From NCBI GenBank assembly GCA_023206055.1, contig CP065367.1, positions 434,001 through 498,000 on the forward strand: 64,000 nucleotides of DNA. Direction: 5' to 3'. Both the position numbers and the translations under genes were made by a program. Positions 27,389-35,583 of the stretch are shown piece by piece. Under the pieces are notes generated by a model. It made no database searches, was not told the DNA's origin, and worked only from the letters and a program-made list of their open reading frames with translations. The stretch's first letter is position 1. Each line of letters starts with the position of its first letter. Source of the stretch: Vibrio cyclitrophicus. GTDB lineage: Bacteria > Pseudomonadota > Gammaproteobacteria > Enterobacterales > Vibrionaceae.

Positions 27389-29827
27389 TTGAATTCATCA
27401 AACGGACTGAATAAACGCCTGTTTTCGTGGAGTATCGAAGAGATTCGACACGGTCAGTTGTGGCCAGTTTCAATCGCTTTAACGCTTATTATTGCTTGTG
27501 TATTTGCATTGTCGGCATTGGCCGAACGTATGGAGCAGGTAATTGTTAAGCAGGGCAAAGATGCGCTTACTGCCGATAGCGTGTTTATCTCAGCAAACCC
27601 AGTTCCACAATCCTTGTTAGACCTCACTCAAGTTGAACAATTAGAAAGCTCTCGGTTGACTCGTTTTTCAACCATGGCATTCAGTGACAACTCGATGCAG
27701 TTAGTGACGGTGAAAGCGGTTGAAAGTAATTACCCATTACGCGGCGAAATGATCTTAGAGGGCGCTGATAAAGCATCAAGTAACCATGTTAAGCCGGGTG
27801 AACTTTGGCTAGACGAGCGTATATTCGCACAGTTAGAGGTTGAGATCGGTGACAATGTCACTATTGGCGATGCCGATTTAGCGATAACTGGACGAATCAC
27901 TCAAGAACCAGGCTTAAGCTTTAACCCATTCCAACAAATGCCAGCCGTGCTGATCCATACAAGTGATATCGATGCCACAGGAGCGATTCAACCGGGTAGT
28001 CGTGTTAGTTTTAGGCTGTTTCTCAACGGTGATGATACAAAACTGAAAGCCGCGCAAGACAGTGTCGAGTTAACACCGAGCGATCGTTGGCGTACTCAAG
28101 ATTCAGCAAGTCGTACTAATGACATGTTCGAAAGTACGACTCAATACCTTTCTTTAACTGTGGCTATCGTTGTGATCATGGCTGCGACTACTTTGGTACT
28201 CACGTGCCAACATTATGTTGCGAGTCGCCGAAAAACCATCGCGATGCTTAAGAGTTTGGGGGCAAGCAAGCAGTGGATCGTTAAATGGTTGTCTGTACAG
28301 GTATCTCTGCTAGTGGTTATCGGTGCAGTACTGGGAATTACCATAGGTATCGGCTTGGAGTTTTTGCTTCGTATACCTCTTGGCGACTTATTACCAACGC
28401 CACTTCCTAGCTATGGCATTGAACCGGCTATCTTGGCGATTTTATCAAGCATCTTAATTGGTGTTCCTGCTCTTGGTATCCCGTTAATTGGCTTGGTCAA
28501 CACCTCGGCAATCAGCGTTATTCAATCAAGTCACCAGTCCAATGAAAGCTACAAGAAATACTTGCTGTTACTGGTACCGATTATTCCAATGATGCTGATG
28601 TATGGCGACAATCTATTGGTATGGATAGTTCTAGCGGGTATCGCTTGCCTGTTCTTAGTGCTCGCAATTGTTAGTACGCTCGTTCTGCGTTTGGTTGGTA
28701 AACTACCGACATCGACATCTATGCGTTTAGCATTGAGCCGAATTAATCGCACACCATTAGCAACTGGGATTCAATTTGGATCTTTAGCGCTTTCACTGAT
28801 GTTGCTGTCTATCATCTGGTTGGTAAGAAGTGATTTACTGTCAGATTGGCAGCAAACCTTACCAGAGAACGCACCGAATGCGTTTGCCCTTAACATTGCA
28901 AGTTATGAGAAAGACAGTTATCTCGAGACGATTGATGCAAACGAAGTAGAACGCACTCAAGCGTTTCCAATTATCCGAGGACGACTGACGACGATAAACG
29001 GTGTTGAAGCGTCGGAATACAGTGATACCTCTGGAGAAACAGACGCATTAAGCCGTGAGATCAACTTCACTTGGGGAGATAGCTTACCTGAGTACAATGA
29101 AGTATTAGAAGGCAGCTGGACACAAGAGCAGGGCGTATCTGTGGAATCGGATGTCGCGGAGCAACTGGATCTAAAGATTGGCGATGAGCTTTCATTCACA
29201 ATCAACAGCCAGAATGTCTCTGCCAAAGTGAATAGCATCCGCAAAGTCGAGTGGCGTGAAATGAAGCCGAACTTCTACTTCATCTTTACTCCAGATGTCT
29301 TGAGCTCAATTCCTTCTACTTGGCTAGTGAGCTTCAGATTAGAAGAACAACATAATCAGATGCTCAACGAACTCTCTCGAAATCACCCAACCGTGAGTTT
29401 GATGGATATTCGCAAGATGGGTAGCAAGATCCAAGAGCTGCTCAAGCAGATTGTTTGGTCGATTACCGTACTTGCGGCGTTAGGTGTGGTGGCGGGGCTG
29501 TTGCTTATCTTCACTCTATTGCGATTGAGCTTATCTCAAAGACAACAAGAGATACGCTTGTATCGAACATTAGGCGCGAGTAAGAAACGAATTCTCAATA
29601 CTATTTGGTGTGAGTACGGGTTAATGGCGTTAGTCGCAGGCTCAATTGCAGCGCTCGGTTCTGAGCTCAGCGTGGCAGGCGTTATGAACTTTGGCTTCGA
29701 GTTACAACCTTCACTACACCCGATGTTGTGGATAGCGTTACCGGTGTTAACGTTCATCACATTAGCTACGGTAGTGAATAGTTTAATCAAACGCTTGTTG
29801 GCACCAGTAAACAAGGACTTTGGTTAG
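27389..29827 (+). CDS. ybbP: FtsX-like ABC permease YbbP
   Basis: The 812-residue permease has two FtsX/MacB-type membrane regions: helices near residues 22-40, 250-380 and 395-440, and again from about 460 and 690-800. Large extracytoplasmic domains lie between them. The start is TTG, two bases after the ybbA stop, with AGAGGA upstream, so translation is probably coupled. Duplicated FtsX domains are typical of YbbP. It forms an inner-membrane complex with YbbA. The transcript ends at the long-loop hairpin that follows. Confidence 0.87.
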   Translation: MNSSNGLNKRLFSWSIEEIRHGQLWPVSIALTLIIACVFALSALAERMEQVIVKQGKDALTADSVFISANPVPQSLLDLTQVEQLESSRLTRFSTMAFSDNSMQLVTVKAVESNYPLRGEMILEGADKASSNHVKPGELWLDERIFAQLEVEIGDNVTIGDADLAITGRITQEPGLSFNPFQQMPAVLIHTSDIDATGAIQPGSRVSFRLFLNGDDTKLKAAQDSVELTPSDRWRTQDSASRTNDMFESTTQYLSLTVAIVVIMAATTLVLTCQHYVASRRKTIAMLKSLGASKQWIVKWLSVQVSLLVVIGAVLGITIGIGLEFLLRIPLGDLLPTPLPSYGIEPAILAILSSILIGVPALGIPLIGLVNTSAISVIQSSHQSNESYKKYLLLLVPIIPMMLMYGDNLLVWIVLAGIACLFLVLAIVSTLVLRLVGKLPTSTSMRLALSRINRTPLATGIQFGSLALSLMLLSIIWLVRSDLLSDWQQTLPENAPNAFALNIASYEKDSYLETIDANEVERTQAFPIIRGRLTTINGVEASEYSDTSGETDALSREINFTWGDSLPEYNEVLEGSWTQEQGVSVESDVAEQLDLKIGDELSFTINSQNVSAKVNSIRKVEWREMKPNFYFIFTPDVLSSIPSTWLVSFRLEEQHNQMLNELSRNHPTVSLMDIRKMGSKIQELLKQIVWSITVLAALGVVAGLLLIFTLLRLSLSQRQQEIRLYRTLGASKKRILNTIWCEYGLMALVAGSIAALGSELSVAGVMNFGFELQPSLHPMLWIALPVLTFITLATVVNSLIKRLLAPVNKDFG

Positions 29828-29854
29828 TCGCTGGCAAGATTTAGCCAATCGCTT

Positions 29855-29929
29855 AAAACGGTCTAAAAGTGAAATCACTTATACTTAGTCATGCACTATT
29901 TATAATACGCCGCTTTAGACCGTTTTTTA
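29855..29929 (+). terminator. Long-loop inverted repeat, probable terminator after ybbP
   Basis: AAAACGGTCTAAA and TTTAGACCGTTTT form a 13-bp perfect stem separated by about 46 bases and followed by more T residues. The loop contains its own small hairpin AGTGA/TCACT. The remaining sequence up to the next gene (about 29930-30359) has no gene that I can support; it holds the DnaA-box palindrome listed separately. Confidence 0.6.
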
Positions 29930-30086
29930 TATGACCAACCCGTAGCATAAGTAAAAAATATCGCACCTTAGATTCCACTCTTTTTAGCATTTTTTAAAAC
30001 TAATTGCACAATAACGCCGATTTAATAAACAGAGGTTAGTCCCTGTAAACAAAGGGTTTGCGCAACTTAGCAAGAACGTTATCAAC

Positions 30087-30113
30087 AGTTATCCACAAAA
30101 ACGGTGGATAACT
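30087..30113. promoter_or_regulatory. Palindromic pair of DnaA-box-like sites
   Basis: AGTTATCCAC / GTGGATAACT is a perfect 10-bp inverted repeat around a 7-base spacer. The left arm contains TTATCCACA, an exact match to the DnaA-box consensus. The right arm reads TTATCCACC on the other strand. It lies in a 530-bp gene-free interval about 250 bp upstream of the FAD oxidoreductase start. It may bind DnaA, or simply fold as an RNA hairpin. There is no replication gene nearby. Confidence 0.45.
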
Positions 30114-30359
30114 TTAGGGATAAGTTAACATCCATGTTTTAAGAGTGCTGAGGCAGCCTTTATGTGGCGTCACTTAGGACAAATTTGACTGTTAGAATAA
30201 CCTTCAAAACTCTATCTGGGGTTATTGAGTCAAGAGATTATTTATGTTTTTTACATAGATATTAAATCCCGCGAATCTAAGACCTTGATAAAAATGTGTT
30301 TTAATTCATCGCAGAACAAAAGTAGAATAGAGACAGTTAATCTTATTCTACAGAACACG

Positions 30360-31814
30360 ATGAACCACAACAAAACGGATAAAAATCAACCTTCTATTGC
30401 CATTGTTGGTGGTGGTATTGCCGGAACAACGAGCGCGATTCACTTTAGTGAGTTGGGTTTTAAGGTCACTATATTGGAAAAAGGGCCGAGTTTGGTTAAT
30501 GGTCCACCAATTTGCCACCTGCACGCTGGCGGCAATTTGTATCGAGATATTTCTGTAGAGCAGTGTCTTCAATTGCTCACGCAGTCAATTGATACCGTCC
30601 GCTTATTTCCTCATACGATCAATATTCGCCCGACAATCATCGCCGTTCCGCACAGTGATGGTGGTGAGCCGTTGGATTTGCTTCCACGCCTTAAGATAAT
30701 CAAAAGCGCTTATGCCGATCTTGTTAAACAAGATAAAAGCAACCAAGTGCTTGGTGATCCGGAAGAGTATTACAAGCTGTACAGCAAAGAAGATTTATTA
30801 GCACTTTCCGCGAAAACACAGCCTCTGAAACCAACATCGCTGGATGATTGGTGTATTCCTTTTGCGAAACATACAGATTTAGAGACCCTAAAATATCCTG
30901 TTGCTATGGTTCAAGAATATGGTTGGAGCGTATTCCGACTCTCTGCTACCGCTCAACTCTCTTTGGGGCAACAAGCTAACTGTACCGTGTTAACCAACAG
31001 CCGATTACAATCTGTTGAGTCGATAGGCCAAGCTTGGTCTTTGACTTATACAGACGCTGAAAACCAAAGCTGCCAACTAACGACCGATTACTTGATTAAT
31101 GCGAGTGGGTTTGAAACGGGTATCGTGGACGACTTTGTTGGTTCTAAGCAGCAAAGACTTGTTGAATTTAAAGCTGCATACGTTACAGAGTGGCCATATT
31201 CGCAAGAATGTAATGAAGAGTGGCCAGAGGTTATCTTTCATGGCCCTAGAGGTACACCACAAGGTATGGCGCAATTAACGCCCTATGCTGATGGTGTGTT
31301 CCAACTCCACGGTATGACAGAAGGGATTACTCTGTTTGAGGGTGGGCTAGTTTCTTCATCAACAGATTCGTCACAGCCACAGCTGCCTTCTAAGCTTCTT
31401 AAGAAAATCGTATCGGGTTGGAGCGAAGAGCAGCTTGAATTAAGAACTCGCGCTGCAATAACGCATATGTCTCAGTTCATTCCAAGTTTCAGCTCTGCGT
31501 TAGTAGGTGGTAAGCCTTTGTTTGGTGCACAGCAAATACCAGGAACTGATCCTAGCTTGCGAGCTTCAGACGTTTCATTCTGTGGTGAACGTTATGCTCG
31601 ACTTGAAGTAGTGAAAGCTTCTTCAACACTCGAAGCTGCACAAAAGGTTGCTGAACAATGGTTTGATATATCAGAGGCGGTATCTATTGAAGGTACGCAT
31701 TCAGTGACAATGTCACTTAATTTAAATGATATTGAAAACAGAGCGATAGATTTAACACAAGAACGTGGATATCCCGAAGCGCTTGCAAAAGTGTCAGGTC
31801 AAGATCACGCTTAA
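30360..31814 (+). CDS. FAD-dependent oxidoreductase (DadA/GlpO-like fold), substrate unknown
   Basis: The start at 30360 (MNHNKTDKNQ) places the dinucleotide-binding motif SIAIVGGGIAGTTSAIHFSELGFKVTILEKG at about residues 11-41. The open frame continues upstream to 30225, but those codons look non-coding and begin with TTG. The GxGxxG motif and the acidic residue at the second beta-strand end show FAD binding. Further along, LINASGFETGI resembles the second FAD contact of the DAO superfamily. The C-terminal part contains GAQQIPGTDPSLRASDVSFCGERYARLEVVKASSTLEAAQ. I cannot assign a substrate. The gene is monocistronic with a terminator. Confidence 0.7.
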   Translation: MNHNKTDKNQPSIAIVGGGIAGTTSAIHFSELGFKVTILEKGPSLVNGPPICHLHAGGNLYRDISVEQCLQLLTQSIDTVRLFPHTINIRPTIIAVPHSDGGEPLDLLPRLKIIKSAYADLVKQDKSNQVLGDPEEYYKLYSKEDLLALSAKTQPLKPTSLDDWCIPFAKHTDLETLKYPVAMVQEYGWSVFRLSATAQLSLGQQANCTVLTNSRLQSVESIGQAWSLTYTDAENQSCQLTTDYLINASGFETGIVDDFVGSKQQRLVEFKAAYVTEWPYSQECNEEWPEVIFHGPRGTPQGMAQLTPYADGVFQLHGMTEGITLFEGGLVSSSTDSSQPQLPSKLLKKIVSGWSEEQLELRTRAAITHMSQFIPSFSSALVGGKPLFGAQQIPGTDPSLRASDVSFCGERYARLEVVKASSTLEAAQKVAEQWFDISEAVSIEGTHSVTMSLNLNDIENRAIDLTQERGYPEALAKVSGQDHA

Positions 31815-31848
31815 TAGCCAATCATCATCTACCACGCTTAACTTCTTT

Positions 31849-31882
31849 AATTCGGCTTACTACAATAGGTAAGCCGAATTTT
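31849..31882. terminator. Terminator between FAD oxidoreductase and pxpC
   Basis: AATTCGGCTTAC / GTAAGCCGAATT (12 bp, loop TACAATAG) followed by TT. It separates convergent genes. Confidence 0.85.
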
Positions 31883-31984
31883 CATTTCAGCATCAGCTTA
31901 GATACCGAAACTCATCCAAACTACTTCTTCCTAGCTAATTCTTCTTAGTTATATAGCACATAGCTACATAGTAATTAGCAAAGA

Positions 31985-32935
31985 CTAGTAGCCGAAAAAT
32001 TGAGCCCATTGGCACCAAACATCTTGTAAACCTAAGCGATCGCCTTTACTAAACGCGACTGCATGCCCCGGTTTGGCTTGTGCTAAGCGCGGTAAATCGA
32101 TTCTGGCGACACATCCAATCTTCGGATAGCCACCAATGGTCTGTCTGTCATTAAGCAACACGATAGGTTGCCCATCTTGGGGGATTTGAATTGCACCTAA
32201 AGCAATGCCTTCTGACAACAGCGAAATGTCAGGCGAGGCGACGGGGTTGCCACTGAGTCGATAACCCATGCGATTAGAGTTTTGGTCAACGTGATACTGC
32301 GCGTTATACAAAGTCTCTTTTGCTGCCTCTGAGAATAGCTCGCTTTGATAGCCTTCAATCACTCGTAGGTTCACTGGTAGGTTGTAATCAGGCGTGTATC
32401 GGAAGGTGACACTCAACGCTTTAAATGGACGTGATAGTTGATGTTGGGTAAAAGCTATTTGCTGCCCTTGCTGGCATGGCTCTCCATCTTGCATTAATCC
32501 CCCAATCTTTTCACGAGTCACGGTAGAACAACTATCAAGAGTTGATGGAGCATCGAATCCGCCCTTAATGGCTAAATACGCCCTTAGACCATTTTTAGGT
32601 AAACCAAATGAGAGAACTTGCCCTTTAAATGCTTGAAAAGTGCGCCAGTTAGCCTGTGGTTTACCATCGAGTTTCGCTTGTAAATCACCCCCGCATAGTG
32701 CCATTTCACAATCAAAATCGATTCGTAACGCGCATTGCCCAAGCGTGATTTCCAACGCCGCTTGGTTTACTGGATTGCCCAATAGATGATTAGCCCAGCT
32801 ATAAGAGTAATCATCAACCGGTCCACCTTGCGTTAATCCAAGATGAGCAACACCAAATCGTCCAAAGTCTTGAATCAAACTCAAAGGGCCTGGCTTAATC
32901 ACTGTCAGTGTTGGTTTAGCTTTTGTCTTAGCCAT
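31985..32935 (-). CDS. pxpC: 5-oxoprolinase subunit C
   Basis: This is the 316-residue biotin-dependent-carboxyltransferase-like (KipA/YbgK) subunit. Landmarks: LIQDFGRFGVAHLGLTQGGPVDDYSY near the N-terminus, the mid-protein RVIEGYQSELFS, and NRMGYRLSG followed by SEGIALGAIQIPQDGQPIVLLNDRQTIGGYPKIG near the C-terminus. PxpABC converts 5-oxoproline to glutamate with ATP, detoxifying this glutamate/glutathione by-product. Its start overlaps the end of pxpB by 8 bp, showing translational coupling. Confidence 0.9.
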   Translation of the reverse strand: MAKTKAKPTLTVIKPGPLSLIQDFGRFGVAHLGLTQGGPVDDYSYSWANHLLGNPVNQAALEITLGQCALRIDFDCEMALCGGDLQAKLDGKPQANWRTFQAFKGQVLSFGLPKNGLRAYLAIKGGFDAPSTLDSCSTVTREKIGGLMQDGEPCQQGQQIAFTQHQLSRPFKALSVTFRYTPDYNLPVNLRVIEGYQSELFSEAAKETLYNAQYHVDQNSNRMGYRLSGNPVASPDISLLSEGIALGAIQIPQDGQPIVLLNDRQTIGGYPKIGCVARIDLPRLAQAKPGHAVAFSKGDRLGLQDVWCQWAQFFGY

Positions 32936-33695
32936 TTATGATGCCTCCACTAATCTCCATAAACGTAAGCTCTACAAATTCTTGTCTTGAAATCGCGATG
33001 AAACGGACTGTGTCACCAACATTAAGCAGAGACAGCGGTCTTTGCGTAATATCGGCGTTCTTCAATTGGCTATGATCGAACAACGGAAGCGGGCAATTGC
33101 CAATAATATTCCAACCGCCCGGTGAATCCGAAGGGTACACAGCCGTTTTCGTGTCCGCGATAGCGATACTGCCTTTGGGTACATTTAAGCGAGGTGTGGA
33201 GTGACGGGGCACAGCAAGTTCATTAACTACATCAGACATAAACGCAAAGCCAGGTGTAAACCCAATCGCACTGACGCTATATGTCTGTGAGGTATGATAT
33301 TGAATAATATCGTCCAAATTCACGCCTTTGTCTTGATACCTGACTAAGTCGAGCGCCGTTTCTGGTGAGTAATAGGCAGGAAGTTCAATCGTATTACGAG
33401 TTTTACTAACACTAGAAAAGGACGATAGAGCGTGATTCAACAAATTATGGAGTTGTTCTATGAGCTGTTGTTCTGATATTCGATAAGGGAGGTAGTCAAC
33501 CAATATAGTTTGGTAAGCCGGCGTCACATTCATCAGCACCGATGCTAAATTTTGGCGAATGGCATCGGAAAAGTGAGCCATGTACTGCGCATATTCGGCG
33601 CTAGATTGATTATTTGAAGGCGATAGCGTCAACGTCACCAAAACGCTACATTCCGCGACTGGCGCTGTATTGAATTCAATCTGATTCGTCGTCAT
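32928..33695 (-). CDS. pxpB: 5-oxoprolinase subunit B
   Basis: The 255-residue KipI/YbgJ-like subunit partners PxpC in the ATP-dependent ring opening. Family landmarks are VNLDDIIQYHTSQTYSVSAIGFTPGFAFMSDV near the middle and VPKGSIAIADTKTAVYPSDSPGGWNIIGNCPLPLFD near the C-terminal third. A GGAAA ribosome-binding sequence precedes ATG 33695. The gene is separated from pxpA by about 250 bp that hold a tandem-repeat reading frame, an unusual break in what is normally a tight operon. Confidence 0.9.
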   Translation of the reverse strand: MTTNQIEFNTAPVAECSVLVTLTLSPSNNQSSAEYAQYMAHFSDAIRQNLASVLMNVTPAYQTILVDYLPYRISEQQLIEQLHNLLNHALSSFSSVSKTRNTIELPAYYSPETALDLVRYQDKGVNLDDIIQYHTSQTYSVSAIGFTPGFAFMSDVVNELAVPRHSTPRLNVPKGSIAIADTKTAVYPSDSPGGWNIIGNCPLPLFDHSQLKNADITQRPLSLLNVGDTVRFIAISRQEFVELTFMEISGGIING

Positions 33696-33785
33696 TTCGT
33701 TTCCATACGTTTGTTATCTTTCCTTTTATTAGCTGACTTGTCGTGTCTCATTTCCGTGTCCAAGCCAATACAAAACAATTAGATC

Positions 33786-33947
33786 TTAGGAGCGATTGAT
33801 TAGGTACTCGATTGGGCGAGCGATTAGACCATGCGTCATACCAATTACACGCTTCATACCAATTACACGCTTCATGCCAATTACACGCTTCATGCCAATC
33901 AAACGCTTCATGCCAATCAAACGCTTCATGCCAATCAAACGCTTCAT
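33786..33947 (-). CDS. Possible 53-residue hexapeptide-repeat peptide between pxpA and pxpB
   Basis: On the minus strand an ATG at 33947 lies one base after the pxpA stop codon, giving TAGTATG, a coupling-type junction. The frame reads six tandem hexapeptides (MKRLIG three times, then MKRVIG three times) and then MTHGLIARPIEYLINRS before a TAA at 33786. Each repeat begins with its own ATG. The pattern is basic plus hydrophobic, as in membrane-active peptides. No separate ribosome-binding site is visible, so expression would depend on coupling to pxpA. It may equally be a DNA minisatellite that happens to be open. Confidence 0.35.
   Translation of the reverse strand: MKRLIGMKRLIGMKRLIGMKRVIGMKRVIGMKRVIGMTHGLIARPIEYLINRS
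33840..33947. repeat. Tandem 18-bp repeat, six units
   Basis: Six head-to-tail 18-bp units occupy this stretch. Three read CATGCCAATCAAACGCTT-like and three CATACCAATTACACGCTT-like, with the two types grouped rather than mixed. A seventh degenerate unit overlaps the 3' end of pxpA (CATACTAGTTAAAAGCGTT), suggesting that the array grew out of the gene end. The unit length is a multiple of three. It lies between pxpA and pxpB. Confidence 0.9.
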
Positions 33948-33948
33948 A

Positions 33949-34692
33949 CTAGTTAAAAGCGTTGAGGTCTTGTCTGATTTTTCTAATTAATGCGATGGAT
34001 TGAGGGTTATCCCCATGAACACAGATAGTATCAGCCTCAATAGGCAGTCTTTCACCCTCTAAAGTCGTAACCGAGCCATAGTTAATGATCTGCATGACTT
34101 GGTTATAGATATCGTCTTGATTGACGTAAACCGAGCCTTTTTGAGTACGTGGCGCTAATTGCCCGTTATTTAAATAGGCACGGTCGGCAAACGCTTCAAA
34201 CAAAAGAGGCAAGTCATGATCGTCTGCAATATCTAGATACTGTTGATTGTCTGATGAAGAGAGAATCATCAAGGGGATGTTAAATTCAGCGACGGCTTGG
34301 GCTACTGCATTAAACACATCAATGTTCGCCATCATATCGTTGTAAAGGGCGCCATGAGGTTTCACATAGCCAACAGAGGTGTGGTGATAGCGGCAAAGGG
34401 CTTGTAATGCACCGATTTGATAGCACACCAGTTCACTGATCTCGTCCATGGTGTGTGGAATAGAACGGCGACCAAACCCAACGAGATCTTGATAACCGGG
34501 ATGAGCACCAATTTGGGTGTGATAATGCTGTGCCAGTTTTATCGTCTTGGACATAACGTGCGGGTCAGACGCGTGAAAGCCACAAGCGATGTTTGCCATA
34601 TCGACCCATTCCATGACCGACTCGTCATCGCCCATCTTCCAATTGCCGAAACTTTCTCCCATGTCGCAATTAAGCAAAATCTTCGTTGTCAC
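33949..34692 (-). CDS. pxpA: 5-oxoprolinase subunit A
   Basis: The 247-residue LamB/YcsF-family protein is the first gene of the pxp group here. Typical blocks are LLNCDMGESFGNWKMGDDE at the N-terminus, ANIACGFHASDP (metal/substrate site), IGAHPGYQDLVGFGRR, VGYVKPHGALYNDM, EAFADRAYLNNGQLAPR and the terminal ICVHGDNPQSI. The complex hydrolyses 5-oxoproline with PxpB-PxpC. Its 3' end merges with the 18-bp repeat array. The opposite-strand neighbour is a TonB-receptor remnant. Confidence 0.93.
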   Translation of the reverse strand: MTTKILLNCDMGESFGNWKMGDDESVMEWVDMANIACGFHASDPHVMSKTIKLAQHYHTQIGAHPGYQDLVGFGRRSIPHTMDEISELVCYQIGALQALCRYHHTSVGYVKPHGALYNDMMANIDVFNAVAQAVAEFNIPLMILSSSDNQQYLDIADDHDLPLLFEAFADRAYLNNGQLAPRTQKGSVYVNQDDIYNQVMQIINYGSVTTLEGERLPIEADTICVHGDNPQSIALIRKIRQDLNAFN

Positions 34693-34862
34693 GTGGTGCT
34701 AATCCTTTACGTTGAGGTAAGTAATGACGGTCTTATAAATACCATAAATAAACAGTGACCTAACTCAAACTTTCGACACCGTAGATTTACCAGTATGGCA
34801 CTTCATATATAGTTGAACTATTGATTAAAGGATTAATATCTATCTGTATATTAGGTGAGCAC

Positions 34863-35069
34863 ATGATATCCCGCCAGGATTGCTTAGGACTAGCATTAAC
34901 GACACCTGTTTTTGTCTCTGCTCAAGAAAAATCTCTAGACCAGTTCATGTCGATGGGCCTTGGAGAATTGTCTATGTTAGGTGTCGAAATGGTAACGGTT
35001 TGGAAAGTGACACAAAAACTCACTGACATTCCGTCGTTGGTGTATATGAGGGTCTCTAATGAATTCTAA
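34863..35069 (+). pseudogene. N-terminal remnant of a TonB-dependent receptor
   Basis: The frame from the ATG at 34863 (good ribosome-binding site AGGTGAG) encodes a signal-like N-terminus and then SLDQFMSMGLGELSMLGVEMVTV...QKLTDIPSLVYM. This resembles the pre-plug region of TonB-dependent receptors that normally continues as PxAVYVIT and a long barrel. Instead it stops after a few codons, and the YfiR-like gene starts 11 bp inside its end. In vibrios a receptor commonly precedes such a YfiR/cyclase pair, so the body of the receptor has probably been deleted. The remnant may now only serve as a leader for the two downstream genes. Confidence 0.6.
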
Positions 35070-35583
35070 ATGGCTTAAGCTCAGCTTATCTAAACTAGGC
35101 TTTGCCGCTTTAATTATGCTTATTGTGCCTTTGAATACCTCAGCGGCTAGCATCAAGCCTTATGAAATGAAAGCGGTGTACCTTTTTAGAATTGCGAATT
35201 TTATTCGTTGGAACGATGAAAGCTCAATGAAAACTGTGAACTTTTGTGTGATTGGCGATAAAAAGGTAAGCCAAGTGTTAACGTCAATTACAGAGGGGAA
35301 ATCTATTCGTTCGCTCGTAATCCAAGTTCAACAGTCGAATACTTCTAAGTGTGATATTACATATTTATCTGATCATGAAAATGATCAATTTCGTAGCCAA
35401 GAGCACTCCCCACACACTGTGACAATCAGTGACATCCCTAACTTTACAGACCTAGGTGGAGTCATTGAGCTAACGAACATCGATAATAAGCTCAAAGCTA
35501 AGATCAACCTAGATAACGCTAGGCGCGGTGACTACGTCATTGGCTCAAACCTGTTACGAATCGCTATAGTGGAGGGCCAATAA
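35059..35583 (+). CDS. YfiR-like periplasmic protein (DUF4154)
   Basis: The 174-residue protein has a signal peptide (about 1-30, LGFAALIMLIVPLNTSAAS) and the DUF4154/YfiR pattern: YEMKAVYLFRIANFIRWND, FCVIGDKKVSQVL, and a C-terminal GDYVIGSNLLRIAIVEGQ. YfiR in Pseudomonas is a periplasmic repressor of the diguanylate cyclase YfiN. Here the next gene is a membrane diguanylate cyclase whose ATG overlaps this stop codon (TAATG), so the pair is likely a YfiR-YfiN-type switch. GAGGG precedes the start. Confidence 0.82.
   Translation: MNSKWLKLSLSKLGFAALIMLIVPLNTSAASIKPYEMKAVYLFRIANFIRWNDESSMKTVNFCVIGDKKVSQVLTSITEGKSIRSLVIQVQQSNTSKCDITYLSDHENDQFRSQEHSPHTVTISDIPNFTDLGGVIELTNIDNKLKAKINLDNARRGDYVIGSNLLRIAIVEGQ

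Noticed and set aside
30087..30113. Chromosome or plasmid replication origin
   Set aside because: Only one exact DnaA box plus a near-mirror, no AT-rich unwinding repeats and no replication initiator gene.
30225..30359. N-terminal extension of the FAD oxidoreductase
   Set aside because: It would begin at TTG without a ribosome-binding site and place 45 atypical residues before the FAD motif.
33840..33947. CRISPR-like array
   Set aside because: The 18-bp units are directly adjacent with no unique spacers, and no cas genes are present.
33796..33990. Plus-strand reading frame across the 18-bp repeats
   Set aside because: Any frame of a repeat whose unit is a multiple of three stays open; there is no ribosome-binding site and it overlaps pxpA antisense.
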